From CAXRDE01 sp964229355 (GTDB taxonomy: Bacteria > Cyanobacteriota > Sericytochromatia > UBA7694), in the NCBI GenBank assembly GCA_964229355.1, contig CAXRDE010000019.1:1-64000 (forward strand): a stretch of DNA of 64,000 nt. Reading direction: 5' to 3'. The notes beneath the pieces were generated by a model. It did not search any database and had not been told where the DNA came from. It saw only the letters and a list, made by a program, of their open reading frames with translations. Of this stretch, positions 17,149 to 26,228 are shown in pieces. Each line of letters opens with the position of its first letter. The stretch's first letter is position 1. The translations under genes were made by a program, and so were the position numbers.

Positions 17149-19224
17149 TTAATATGAAGCACGGTGCGGTGCACGACAGACCTGAATCCAGTCTGCACCC
17201 GACAAATAATACCTTTCAAACACTGTAACAGACTCCGGCAGCAATTGTTCACGAAGTGACTCTAGCTTTTGCTGTAACCAATGGGTGGTATCATATCCCC
17301 AGAACAAAAGACACCAGGCTTTTTCAAAAACCTTGAGTTCATGGGTGATGGGAGTGCCCTGAAATAAGCGCTGTACACGCTGTTCAAGCTGAAGTAAGAG
17401 AAAAGCGTCTTCTGTATTTGGCGCTTCGCAAGCCCGGCCAATCAAACAAAAAGATGCGGGAACATCGGCATAAATCATCCCTCGGCGCCCCTGAAAATCA
17501 GGAATCACAAGAGGGCGCTCTTCCCAGGGGGGGAGCCCTTCAAACACCGGTAAGAAATAGCCCGCTTGCAAAAAAATAGGGATTTGACCGCTAAGCTTCA
17601 CGTCAAAGGTGCGCTGCTTCAACACTTGCCAAAGTGCCTCAAGATGATGGGGTTGTACCAGAGACAAACTCTGATAGGTACCATCCATCAGGCGAGAATA
17701 GGGATGATTTGGAAAAGCCGTCTGTAAAAATACTTCATAGGCCTGGGTGAAAGGCTCTATCTGGGCTGTCATTAAGCGCAGCCCCCATTGTTTTTTTAAC
17801 CGTGTCCAGGACATATGTTCCGTCAAGGTGGCCAGGGGTTCTCTGCTTAATGCTTTCAAGGTGGTTAAAAACAAGGTCAATTGCTTCCAGGGCAACGTGG
17901 CCTCTAAGCTCAAAAAATGATGATCCCATTGGGCCGTCCAGGGGGTCTCCAAGCGCTGCTGTAAAAGCGCACAGAGGATTTGCCCCAACAAAGGTAAACT
18001 CGCGCCGTGCTTTTCAAAAAGTGTCCCGCCATGAAACAGCAGCTCCACGCCGAGGCCTGAGGCCTGCGTGGGGTTAATATACACCTGGCGTCCTGGCTCT
18101 CCCCACACCTCAGGATGTTTTTTGTAAACCCCAATGGCATCCAACGCTTGCTGAGGATCCACGTACCCCAATAAGGGATACTTTTCATAAAGGGCTTCAA
18201 AAGATGAGGAAAACAGCTGCAAGCGCAAGCTTTGTAACCAACAACAGTAACTGGCGCTCACATAATGCCTGGCTATTTGATACCATTGGGAAAACAGCAC
18301 CGGCTCTACAATGCCCTGTTGACAGACTTTTTGAAAATTATGCTCTGTTAAAGCATGGTGGCGAAAAGCGGTCAACGCGTCCATAATTTTGTGTTGATAA
18401 GCGGTCAAGCGGAGCGGATCTTCACCATAGAAGCGAAAGCGCAAATAACCCATGTACTCCCATTGACGGTAATGGGCGTCTCTCAGAATGAGGGACGGGT
18501 CTGCTTCGTTTTCTTGCCAGATGAGTTCAAATAAACGCACCACCAGCCCCAGATAAACAGGCTTAATGAAACGATGCCCCGGCATGCGAAAGCCCACATC
18601 AAGCCATACACCTGGCAAAGGATAATCACAGTCTTCGGCGATGGGCTCCCCGTAAGGGTGAAAACTTAATGGAACCGGTTCACGGTAAACCCACGGAACT
18701 TCACAAAGGGTTTGCAGCCAGGCCAGAGACTGGGCCGGGAAGCCTGGCATATGCAAAAACAATTGCAGCGGCATTTTGGCCAAAAGACGTTCCATGGGCA
18801 TGCTTGCCATGCCCCGCAATTCAGGGGAATCAATGCGTTCAGCATAGGGCGTTTGGTAAAGCACAGCAGCTAAAAATTGATGTTCTAACTGCTGAGCCGG
18901 AGATTGCGGAAAAAGCGGTGGAGGCTCAGGAGGGGACAGGTTTTGCAAGGCGTGCCAAAAGGATTGGAAGTCCGTATACATATGTTGGGCCTCTACGGCC
19001 CCCAAACGGAGGGTAAAGTGGTCCAGTTCTTTTTGCACTTCAAGCAGTACCAAACGCTCTGGAATATGTAGCAAAGCTTCGGCCATATAGGCTTGAAATA
19101 AAGCTTCTTCGTCTCCTGCCAAATGGGCTGTACCCAGGGTCAGTGCAATACTAACCTCTGTCTCACTCTGAACATAGGACACATGCCATTGGGGGTTTAA
19201 TGCAAAAGAAAAAGAAGCCGTCAT
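17149..19224 (-). CDS. Degenerate M16-peptidase-like protein
   Basis: 691 residues without a signal peptide. Residues ~385-560 follow the M16 N-domain pattern: an opening beta segment VYINPTQASGLGVELLFHGG, a leader-helix region, then HPYSRLMDGTYQSLSLVQPHHL, which matches the family's HPY-x4-G-x-x-xSL-x-l-x-x-dL signature. The zinc motif HxxEH, expected near GTLFEKHGASLP, is absent. It is therefore probably a non-catalytic M16 relative, as in regulatory or partner subunits. The first half may be another M16-like module but is too diverged to call. It starts directly after the SDR stop (TAAATG). Confidence 0.5.
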   Translation of the reverse strand: MTASFSFALNPQWHVSYVQSETEVSIALTLGTAHLAGDEEALFQAYMAEALLHIPERLVLLEVQKELDHFTLRLGAVEAQHMYTDFQSFWHALQNLSPPEPPPLFPQSPAQQLEHQFLAAVLYQTPYAERIDSPELRGMASMPMERLLAKMPLQLFLHMPGFPAQSLAWLQTLCEVPWVYREPVPLSFHPYGEPIAEDCDYPLPGVWLDVGFRMPGHRFIKPVYLGLVVRLFELIWQENEADPSLILRDAHYRQWEYMGYLRFRFYGEDPLRLTAYQHKIMDALTAFRHHALTEHNFQKVCQQGIVEPVLFSQWYQIARHYVSASYCCWLQSLRLQLFSSSFEALYEKYPLLGYVDPQQALDAIGVYKKHPEVWGEPGRQVYINPTQASGLGVELLFHGGTLFEKHGASLPLLGQILCALLQQRLETPWTAQWDHHFLSLEATLPWKQLTLFLTTLKALSREPLATLTEHMSWTRLKKQWGLRLMTAQIEPFTQAYEVFLQTAFPNHPYSRLMDGTYQSLSLVQPHHLEALWQVLKQRTFDVKLSGQIPIFLQAGYFLPVFEGLPPWEERPLVIPDFQGRRGMIYADVPASFCLIGRACEAPNTEDAFLLLQLEQRVQRLFQGTPITHELKVFEKAWCLLFWGYDTTHWLQQKLESLREQLLPESVTVFERYYLSGADWIQVCRAPHRASY

Positions 19225-20067
19225 TTAACCCACTTGTACCGCACTGGCTTGCTGAGCGTGGTGCTGTTTTAACAAGCGCTTGCGCATACCGGACAAGGCC
19301 AGGCGCTTCAACGAGCGAGGCATCACACGCACAAAACCCATGGCCACACGAACCATTTGCCCCGGAAAAATCATGGCCTTGCCCGCCGCGAAGCCTGCCA
19401 GGGTTTCTTCAGCACATTGCTGGGCCGAGATTTGAATCAGTCCCGGCACCTCTCCTTTGGTTAAGCCAGCGACATCGCCAAATTCAGTGGTCACAGGTCC
19501 CGGACACACTTGACTTACCACAACCCCAGTCCCTTTGAGCTCCAAACGTAAGCCTTCGGTAAAAGCGGTCACGTAATGCTTGGTGGCGGCGTAAACCGAC
19601 ATGCCCGGCATAAACATGACTCCAAAACCAGAGCTTACATTTAAAATTCCACCCCGGCCCAGGGCTATCATTGGCGCGGCAAGCTTATAGGTCAAATAGG
19701 TCAGCCCCTGAATATTGAGCTTTAACATTTGCTCTGTTTTGGACCACGAGGCGTTTTCAAACAGCGCATAGTCTCCCATGCCCGCATTGTTGATCAAAAT
19801 ATCTATGGCACCCACCTCACGGGTGATATAGTGCAGCAGGTGATCAATGGCCGTGCGCTCGGCAAGATCACAGGGGTAAACATAGACAGCCACCTGCGGA
19901 TAAGCCTGTAAGAGTTCACGCTTTAAAGCCTCCAGACGCTCTTCACGCCGGGCCACCAACACCAGGCTTTTCACCCCTGCGGCCGCCAGCAATTTAGCCA
20001 TGGCCTCCCCAATTCCTGAAGAAGCACCCGTGAGTAAAACCCGCTGATTTTGATATTGCAATTTCAT
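19225..20067 (-). CDS. Short-chain dehydrogenase/reductase
   Basis: 280 residues. The classic SDR motifs are present: TGASSGIG (NAD(P) binding), NNAG, catalytic Ser in NVSSGFG and YAATK (YxxxK). The Arg pair after the first strand (VARREERL) suggests NADPH preference. A hydrophobic C-terminal stretch resembles membrane-associated SDRs of the DltE/YqjQ type. The substrate is unknown. It is the upstream gene of a two-gene unit with the M16-like protein. Confidence 0.9.
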   Translation of the reverse strand: MKLQYQNQRVLLTGASSGIGEAMAKLLAAAGVKSLVLVARREERLEALKRELLQAYPQVAVYVYPCDLAERTAIDHLLHYITREVGAIDILINNAGMGDYALFENASWSKTEQMLKLNIQGLTYLTYKLAAPMIALGRGGILNVSSGFGVMFMPGMSVYAATKHYVTAFTEGLRLELKGTGVVVSQVCPGPVTTEFGDVAGLTKGEVPGLIQISAQQCAEETLAGFAAGKAMIFPGQMVRVAMGFVRVMPRSLKRLALSGMRKRLLKQHHAQQASAVQVG

Positions 20068-20185
20068 GTCAAAGACCCCATTCTTTTTTCTCTAGTGTAC
20101 CGCACCGCACAGACGGAGCACGAAATCTCTAGAGAGGATAGATAAATAGATTACACAAGCCTTTTTCAACTGTTAGACTCTAGAA

Positions 20186-20623
20186 ATGACAAGCATAGAT
20201 AATTCCTTATTCACCCTAAAGCTAGATGAGCTGCAACCTTCACAGGTGTATATTAGTCAGGCCAAACTCAACAGTGTAAGCTATGCTTTGCGCTGCTGTG
20301 GAGCCACGGGGTTATCGCCGGTACCCGTGGTAAAAATTAATAACCGTTGGACCCTGAGCGATGGCCATACGCGGTGTTTGGGATTGTATTTGCATGGTTA
20401 CACTGAAGTAAGTGTATACGAAGATCCCGAGAGTGTGGATCAACTCATGTATAAGCAGTGTGTGAAGTGGTGCCATGAGGAGTCGCTGTATAAGATCTCA
20501 GACCTTCAGGGACAGGTAATTCCGCATCCGGTATTTGAGAGCTTTTGGCTCAGACGGTGCCGTGTCATGCACCGTCTACTGTACCAAAACCTGGCCTATA
20601 GCCTACGTGAGCTATCGCCCTAG
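20186..20623 (+). CDS. ParB/sulfiredoxin-fold domain protein
   Basis: 145 residues. LDELQPSQVYISQAKL, PVPVVKINNRWTLSDGHTR and a following ALG-type helix match the ParB/Srx-like fold (core motif DGHxR). There is no helix-turn-helix domain, so it is not a chromosome-partition ParB. Standalone members of this fold may bind nucleotides or act as small kinases. It stands alone and overlaps the convergent lipoprotein gene by 4 bases. Confidence 0.55.
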   Translation: MTSIDNSLFTLKLDELQPSQVYISQAKLNSVSYALRCCGATGLSPVPVVKINNRWTLSDGHTRCLGLYLHGYTEVSVYEDPESVDQLMYKQCVKWCHEESLYKISDLQGQVIPHPVFESFWLRRCRVMHRLLYQNLAYSLRELSP

Positions 20624-21957
20624 AGTGTTTCTGAAAAGGTCTCTTCAGAGCTTTCTTCAGTCACAGGAGCAACAGTGGCAGTCGCTGCATCTACCAGAGA
20701 GACGGGCTCATACTTGAGAATTTGTGAAGAACGATGATCTCGGGCAAAATCAGCAATGTAAAGCGCACCCATTTCATCTAAATCAATGGAAACAGGGTCC
20801 AAAGCACCGCTGCCAAAGCTGACGATAAACTCGCCCTGAGCATCATAACGCTTGATTTCACCGCTATCCAGCACGTAGATATCGTTGTTGCGCGGATCCA
20901 CGGCCACATCGGCAGGAGAGTTTAAGAAGGATCGTACCGCAGGGGTAACAGTGCCGTCTGGGCTTACCTTCAGAATGGTATTTTGCACACATACATAAGC
21001 GTTGCCACTGGCGTCAGTGCCGACACCGCCACTGGCAGCCACCCCAGAAATTAGGGTGCGACTGGCGCCGGTACTGTCAGACTTTTCCAAGCCACGAATG
21101 CTCGAAATCCACACCGTGCCGTTGGCGGCAGAGATATCAATCGCGCTGTCCGCATCAGCTTTTTCCACCTTGGCCGCGGCGGGATCTACACTAAAAAAGG
21201 ATTCTTTTTCATCCACCACCAGCACGCGGCCTGAATCAGCAAGGGTAAGACCCGCCACTGAACTGTTCATGGAATAATGAAGCCCCAGCCAGGCTTTGCC
21301 TAAATCTTTCCACTCTTCGCCGGTCTGGGCATTCATTTTGATCACGGTGCCTTTACGGGTAATGTTGCGCACATCCGCCGCGGCCACGTAAATACTACCA
21401 CCGCTCACATCAATACCGCGTGCCTGCCACTGATTCAACAGATCCTGGTCGACTTTAAAAGCTGCGATTTGTTTATTGGGATTGGCAAAAGCCAGGGCTT
21501 CTTGACCCACTTCCCCATCTAATTGTACGGGGTTTTGTTGAGGAGAAGCCGCAATATTGGCTTGAACACTAACGGTAGTCGTGGTTTCAAGATTGCCAAA
21601 TTTCAAGACAAGGGTGTGTTGACCCACCGGTACGTTCATGAGCGTGAAGTCGCCGCGGTTGCTGGTGGTTTTAATATCTGGATTACTTTCCACCCACACG
21701 CTGACATTGTGCAGGGGACGTCCACTGCGGGTGATAACACGTCCTACCACAGAACCCAGTTGTCCCCGAGTTACATCGCCGGGCAACACGTCGTTACTGA
21801 GGGGATCATTGGTACCGGCAGAGAGATTGCTTTGAGGAGCATATTGAGGAAACTGATTGTACGCTGTGACAGGAAACGCATTTTGGCGACTGCAAGAAGC
21901 GCTTACCAGTACGCTTAAAGCGCCGAGGGTCAGGGTCAGGTTACGCATTAATTTCAT
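20620..21957 (-). CDS. Lipoprotein with carboxypeptidase-like and NHL/beta-propeller domains
   Basis: 445 residues. A signal peptide ends in a lipobox (LVSAS-C). Residues ~70-135 form a carboxypeptidase-regulatory-like (CarboxypepD_reg) domain (VVGRVITRSGRPLHNVSVWV, GDFTLMNVPVGQHTL). Residues ~190-420 are propeller blades of NHL type (PADVAVDPRNNDIYVLDSGEIKRYD, PVSIDLDEMGALYIADF). It is expected to be anchored in the envelope and to bind a partner or polymer. The acidic tail is Ser/Glu-rich. Confidence 0.75.
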   Translation of the reverse strand: MKLMRNLTLTLGALSVLVSASCSRQNAFPVTAYNQFPQYAPQSNLSAGTNDPLSNDVLPGDVTRGQLGSVVGRVITRSGRPLHNVSVWVESNPDIKTTSNRGDFTLMNVPVGQHTLVLKFGNLETTTTVSVQANIAASPQQNPVQLDGEVGQEALAFANPNKQIAAFKVDQDLLNQWQARGIDVSGGSIYVAAADVRNITRKGTVIKMNAQTGEEWKDLGKAWLGLHYSMNSSVAGLTLADSGRVLVVDEKESFFSVDPAAAKVEKADADSAIDISAANGTVWISSIRGLEKSDSTGASRTLISGVAASGGVGTDASGNAYVCVQNTILKVSPDGTVTPAVRSFLNSPADVAVDPRNNDIYVLDSGEIKRYDAQGEFIVSFGSGALDPVSIDLDEMGALYIADFARDHRSSQILKYEPVSLVDAATATVAPVTEESSEETFSETL

Positions 21958-22089
21958 ATCTTACTTCCTCATTAAACTCTCTACATCTTGTATGATCTAT
22001 TATGCCACTTTATTTGCCTTAACTTGTTTGGTAAACTTAAATTGAAGTTAAAGCTACAAAAAATTTAAACTAATTTTCGGTAAGAACTT

Positions 22090-23082
22090 ATGCATTCAGC
22101 CCCATCTCCTGAACTTCAGCATCAAATCCAGCAAGAACTGCCGCATTTTCATCGGCTTGAAGCCGCCATGCATCAACGCATTATTGGACAGAGCCATTTG
22201 ATTCAGCGGCTTTTTATTGCCCTGCTTACCCAGGGTCATGTGTTGCTTGAAGGGGTTCCGGGCCTGGCAAAAACCCTTTCCATTCAAACCCTTTCTGAAT
22301 TGGTCAGGGCAGAGTTTAAACGGATTCAGTTTACCCCAGATCTCTTGCCTGCTGATGTGCTGGGGACACGTATTTATAACCCTGAGACCCAAAGCTTTGA
22401 GATTAAAAAAGGACCTGTTTTTACCAATTTCTTATTGGCTGATGAAATCAACCGCGCTCCCCCCAAAGTGCAGAGCGCGCTACTTGAAGCCATGCAAGAA
22501 AAACAGGTGACCCTCGGAAAAGAAACCCTCTCTCTCAGCGCCCCTTTTCTGGTCATGGCCACCCAAAACCCCCTGGAGCAAGAAGGCACGTACCCCCTTC
22601 CTGAAGCCCAACTGGATCGCTTTATGCTCAAAGTACACGTGGATTACCCTGGTGTCGACGAAGAGCTTCAGATTCTTCAGCAGCACCTGCATGCCGAGAA
22701 ACCTCCGCTTCCGGCTTTGGATTTGGATGTGCACTTTCTGGAGCAAGCCCGCAAAACAGCCCAACAGATCTATCTGGATCCCAAAATCCAGCGTTATATC
22801 GTCAATATTATTTATGCCACGCGACGCCCAGAAAATACGCAACTTCCGCTGCAAGATCTGCTTAGAACAGGCGCCTCCCCACGGGCAACCATTTATCTGT
22901 CTCTCTGCGCCCGTGCCCACGCTTACCTGCAAGGGAGAACCTACGTGATCCCTGAAGACGTCAAAGCCATGGCCGTGGATATTTTGCGTCATCGATTGGG
23001 TTTAACCTACGAAGCGGAGGCCCAGGAAATCCGAGCTGAAGATATTGTGCAGCAGATTCTGGAGCATATTCCGATTCCCTAG
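22090..23082 (+). CDS. MoxR-family AAA+ ATPase
   Basis: 330 residues. Walker A is GVPGLAKT (variant of GxxxxGKT with Ala), Walker B is LLADEINRAP, with QVTLG, sensor-1 ATQNPLEQEGTYPLPEAQLDRF and the C-terminal lid ending before ILRHRLGLTYEAEA. MoxR ATPases act as chaperones maturing metal- or cofactor-dependent complexes, usually with VWA-domain partners encoded next to them. No VWA gene follows here, so the partner is elsewhere or unknown. Confidence 0.92.
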   Translation: MHSAPSPELQHQIQQELPHFHRLEAAMHQRIIGQSHLIQRLFIALLTQGHVLLEGVPGLAKTLSIQTLSELVRAEFKRIQFTPDLLPADVLGTRIYNPETQSFEIKKGPVFTNFLLADEINRAPPKVQSALLEAMQEKQVTLGKETLSLSAPFLVMATQNPLEQEGTYPLPEAQLDRFMLKVHVDYPGVDEELQILQQHLHAEKPPLPALDLDVHFLEQARKTAQQIYLDPKIQRYIVNIIYATRRPENTQLPLQDLLRTGASPRATIYLSLCARAHAYLQGRTYVIPEDVKAMAVDILRHRLGLTYEAEAQEIRAEDIVQQILEHIPIP

Positions 23083-23109
23083 CGATCTTGAAGGAATTTT
23101 TGTAAGGCT

Positions 23110-23140
23110 TTGACACGGTTTTTACAGCTTCTCCTTTAGA
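23110..23140 (+). promoter_or_regulatory. Possible promoter of the 23167 stress-type gene
   Basis: A perfect TTGACA lies at 23110-23115, but the downstream -10 is poor (TTTAGA at 23135-23140, spacing 19). This could be a weak, activated or alternative-sigma promoter. Confidence 0.3.
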
Positions 23141-23166
23141 GTAAAAAGGCATAAAGGAGATTGAAT

Positions 23167-23775
23167 ATGCCAAACCATCAACATCTCGTCGGAATTTTTA
23201 GCAACCGCTCAAACGCAGATCACGCCCTGACCGAGCTTAATCAATTGGGCTTTGGTAGCGATGAGGTTTCTGTCATTGCGCGAGACCACGAGGACGAGGC
23301 CCTGGTACGTAGCCACAGCGCTATTGCCCATCCCGTAGGTGTCACAGGAAATCAAGCAGACTATCCCATTACCGAGACCTTTGACAACGCACAGGCCAAG
23401 ATGGGCCATCAGGTTTCAGACAAAGATCCTGTGGCCATGAAAAAAGGGGCCGCCACGGGTACCTTACTGGGAGCCGCGGTAGGTCTGGGAAGTTTACTGA
23501 TTCCGGGCATAGGCCCTGTACTGGCCGGCGGAGCCATTGCCACGGCCATTGCGACCACCTCAGCCTGGACGGCAGCAGGTGCGACCATGGGTATGCTGTT
23601 GGGATTACTGAACGACATTCATATTCCTGAAGACCGCATTGAGGTATACAAAACGGCCTTTGAAAAGGGACAATTTATTGTTATCGTGCATCCCGAAACA
23701 GATCCTGTGAGTCGCTTACACGACGCCCGACAAGCCTTTAGCCGCTTTTCTCCAGAAATATTGGATGCCTATTAG
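23167..23775 (+). CDS. General-stress-protein-17M-like protein with glycine-rich membrane segment
   Basis: 202 residues. The N-terminal ~50 residues (LVGIFSNRSNADHALTELN..GF..DEVSVIARD) and the C-terminal FEKGQFIVIVHPE form the ferredoxin-like YflT/GSP17M fold. Between them lies a Gly/Ala-rich hydrophobic stretch (AATGTLLGAAVGLGSLLIPG, AGGAIATAIA). Proteins of this form are stress-linked in many bacteria; activity is unknown. ATG 23167 is preferred over TTG 23161 because AAAGGAG (23153-23159) is 7 bases away. Confidence 0.75.
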   Translation: MPNHQHLVGIFSNRSNADHALTELNQLGFGSDEVSVIARDHEDEALVRSHSAIAHPVGVTGNQADYPITETFDNAQAKMGHQVSDKDPVAMKKGAATGTLLGAAVGLGSLLIPGIGPVLAGGAIATAIATTSAWTAAGATMGMLLGLLNDIHIPEDRIEVYKTAFEKGQFIVIVHPETDPVSRLHDARQAFSRFSPEILDAY

Positions 23776-24959
23776 GAAAGTGGCACACCGTTCTCAAGTT
23801 TGAGAATTGAACTTAAATAATCCGTAAGCGCCTGTTGATGACCCACATCACACTGGGCGCTTTCGGATAAATACCATTTGTGCTCTAGCATTAGACAGTA
23901 AAGTTCTACCGGCGCCAGGGGGGCACTTGCCTGACAAAGCACCTGCTGCACCGGCTGATAGACGGACTGAAACCAGTGCTGTGCCGCCGTAGACAAAGGC
24001 ACACTCCGGTTGTCTTTATGGGACAGTTCCGTGCGCATTTCTTGAATTTCATTGAGCATCAACAGGGCCTGTTGCTCTTCAGCTTCTAATCCGATTAAAC
24101 GCTGAAGTTGATTCCGATGATACTGGCGGTCGGCCACTCGCACCTGAAATTTTAGCTTTTCGTCCGTTTCAGACTCAAGAAAAACCTGCTCCACCGAAAA
24201 CCCCAACGCATTGAGCTTGCGTACACGCTCCTGAATTTTGTATTTTTCACCGATAGCCACCCGTTCCACGCGAGAGAGTTCTCGCCAGAGTTTATCGTAA
24301 CGCTCCCGAACCGACACCCCGGCCTCAAAAACAGGATAGTCTGCGGGCAATTTGCCTTCTGCGGCAAGATCTGCAAGGGCTCCTGAAAAATTTTCTTCCA
24401 TAATATCAAGGTCGTAGGCCCTTAAGCCCTCGGAAAGGGTGGGATGTACTTCAGCGGTTTCAGCGTCTACAAGGTAGGCCTGCAAATACCCTGCGTCCTG
24501 ACGAAACAAGGTGTTAGACAAAGAGCAGTCGCCCCAGAAAACGCCTTTTAAGTGCAATTCCACCAATAAATTGGCCACCGCATCTAACAAATGCCCCCGG
24601 TAAGCGTCAAAAGTAGGGCTAATAAATAGCAAACGATAAGGAACAGAATGGGCGAGGTATTGAGTAAACAATAAAGAGCATTGGCGCTCGGGGAGAAAAC
24701 AATAGGCCGTGGGCACCACCGCTGGGACCTGCACATCTCGTAGACGCCCCAGAAGTTCATTCTCCTGTTGCGCCAGTTGATCGGGCATTTCTTTGACGGC
24801 ATAAACGCCTCCGTGCACACCGACAAAAGCCACGGGGTGCCGAGAAATACCAATGGACACCTCTTGCAGGGGGGCATTTTGAGGTGTCCATTGATTCAGC
24901 GGGAGATGCAAAGGCAGGGTTTGTCGCGCTGCCGCTAAAAAAGCGTCTCCGATCAGCAT
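23772..24959 (-). CDS. DUF4032/kinase-like fold protein
   Basis: 395 residues. The first half has a lipopolysaccharide-kinase/protein-kinase-like fold: GGVYAVKEMP (nucleotide-binding Lys), VFWGDCSLSNTLF (catalytic-loop Asp and Asn) and AYLVDAETAEV (metal-binding DxE). The second half, with RYDKLWRELSRVERVAIGEKYKIQERVRKLN in outline, is the DUF4032 type. Kinase activity is plausible since the key residues are kept. The substrate is unknown. It leads or follows two small genes on the same strand (24966-25283, 25353-25652). Confidence 0.75.
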   Translation of the reverse strand: MLIGDAFLAAARQTLPLHLPLNQWTPQNAPLQEVSIGISRHPVAFVGVHGGVYAVKEMPDQLAQQENELLGRLRDVQVPAVVPTAYCFLPERQCSLLFTQYLAHSVPYRLLFISPTFDAYRGHLLDAVANLLVELHLKGVFWGDCSLSNTLFRQDAGYLQAYLVDAETAEVHPTLSEGLRAYDLDIMEENFSGALADLAAEGKLPADYPVFEAGVSVRERYDKLWRELSRVERVAIGEKYKIQERVRKLNALGFSVEQVFLESETDEKLKFQVRVADRQYHRNQLQRLIGLEAEEQQALLMLNEIQEMRTELSHKDNRSVPLSTAAQHWFQSVYQPVQQVLCQASAPLAPVELYCLMLEHKWYLSESAQCDVGHQQALTDYLSSILKLENGVPLS

Positions 24960-24965
24960 AAAAAG

Positions 24966-25283
24966 CTACTGGGCTTTTAAGTTACGCTTCAGTTCCTGAA
25001 TGCGGGCATTGAGGGTGTCCAAAGCATCGTTCCAGTTGAGACCTAGCGGGTTGTGACTGCTGGCTTGCAGCTTTTTAGAATATTGAATCCATTGCTCCAC
25101 AGGCGCACTGACCACATCGACGGTTTTTTCGAGTTGATTGATAATCTGATTCAAATAGCGCTCATAAGACTCATCCGAGTTGGCCTGCACATAACTCTCT
25201 GCGCGCTGCTGGATTTCTTCACTGACCATAGCGATAATCTCGACTTGCAGGGTCAAACTGTGGCGAATAAAATCAGGTAACAT
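24966..25283 (-). CDS. Small helical protein, unknown
   Basis: 105 residues, predicted nearly all alpha-helical with coiled-coil character (YLNQIINQLEKTVDVV, ARIQELKRNLKAQ). GGAGAT just upstream of the ATG is a good SD. It is 6 bases before the DUF4032 gene, so co-translated with it. It slightly resembles phasin-like helical proteins, without a signature I can name. Confidence 0.6.
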   Translation of the reverse strand: MLPDFIRHSLTLQVEIIAMVSEEIQQRAESYVQANSDESYERYLNQIINQLEKTVDVVSAPVEQWIQYSKKLQASSHNPLGLNWNDALDTLNARIQELKRNLKAQ

Positions 25284-25352
25284 AAGAACATCTCCTTTTT
25301 GATGCGGTGCATAATTTTCTTTATCATAACACGCCGCGTCAAAAAAGTCAGC

Positions 25353-25652
25353 TTATTCGTCGTCGAAAATGCTCCAATTCTCTTCTTTTACGTCTTTTTT
25401 GCGCTCTTCTTCCACAAAAGCTTCTGCGGCACGCATAAGGTCTAGCTTTTTCTCACGCGCTGTTTCTTCAGGAATTTGCCAAAACTGCTCTAAGAGTTCT
25501 TTTTGCTTGGCTTCCCGATCTTCAGCGGCATTGACCTGACTGACCCAGTCCTGTACATCGCCTTCAAAGTTTATGTTTTCGGTGCGCGCCACGTAGGAAA
25601 GATAGCTTAATTTATTGTAAAAAAATTCGCGTTGAACATAATCAATAGCCAT
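25353..25652 (-). CDS. Small acidic protein, unknown
   Basis: 99 residues, charged and helical, ending in an acidic tail (SIFDDE). No domain is recognised. AAGGAG lies about 8 bases upstream of the ATG (read on the minus strand). It is upstream of the small helical protein and the DUF4032 gene; a 69-base gap separates them. Confidence 0.6.
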   Translation of the reverse strand: MAIDYVQREFFYNKLSYLSYVARTENINFEGDVQDWVSQVNAAEDREAKQKELLEQFWQIPEETAREKKLDLMRAAEAFVEEERKKDVKEENWSIFDDE

Positions 25653-25693
25653 TGCAAATACTCCTTGTTTTGCCTTATTTTAGCACAGCTTTT

Positions 25694-26218
25694 TTAATGA
25701 CCCGCATGATTTTCAGCGGTGGGTTTTTCATCAATTTGAATCCCAAAAATCACCGTTTCCGCATCTGCAGCAGGCGGTTTTAAGGTGAGTTTGAGTTCCC
25801 AGTATCCGGTCATATGGAAGAGCATGCCTCTGACTTCATACTGTCCCTTACCCAGATACTGCACCTCAGGTGACACCTGCATACCATGGTTATGCTCTGG
25901 CATATCGGCATCTGCCGTTAGCGAAATAGGGGGTTCTGGGGGACGCGAGGTTTTCAAATCTTGTACGTTGACCCGCAAACGAAAGTGCGTATTCAGGGGT
26001 ACTGGATCGGTCACGGGCTGATAGCTCACCCGATAATGGGCACTCACCTGACTGCGCAACATGCGCTCAGGTGGAATATTTCTGACCCCATGATTCATAC
26101 GTAAGCTTTTTTCTGCAGCTGTCTCTTGTTGGGCATCCTGGGTGGCCCCATCGCCCTGAGGGGCACAGGCCGTCAGCAATACAAAACAGGTCATTGCATA
26201 AATTTTTTGTTTTAACAT
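25694..26218 (-). CDS. YtkA-like domain lipoprotein
   Basis: 174 residues. The signal peptide ends in a lipobox (LLTA-C). Residues ~65-165 form an Ig-like YtkA/FixH-type domain: ADADMPEHNHGM, LGKGQYEVRGMLFHMTGYWEL. The Met/His pattern (MPEHNHGM, FHM) suggests copper binding, as in related periplasmic copper-binding domains; that is inference. It is 11 bases upstream of nothing on its strand except the 25652 gene and follows the sugar transferase. Confidence 0.7.
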   Translation of the reverse strand: MLKQKIYAMTCFVLLTACAPQGDGATQDAQQETAAEKSLRMNHGVRNIPPERMLRSQVSAHYRVSYQPVTDPVPLNTHFRLRVNVQDLKTSRPPEPPISLTADADMPEHNHGMQVSPEVQYLGKGQYEVRGMLFHMTGYWELKLTLKPPAADAETVIFGIQIDEKPTAENHAGH

Positions 26219-26228
26219 CCGCTTATAC

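Noticed and set aside
22090..23082. A complete MoxR-VWA system
   Set aside because: No VWA-domain or DUF58 gene adjoins the MoxR gene; the next gene is a stress-type protein with its own promoter.
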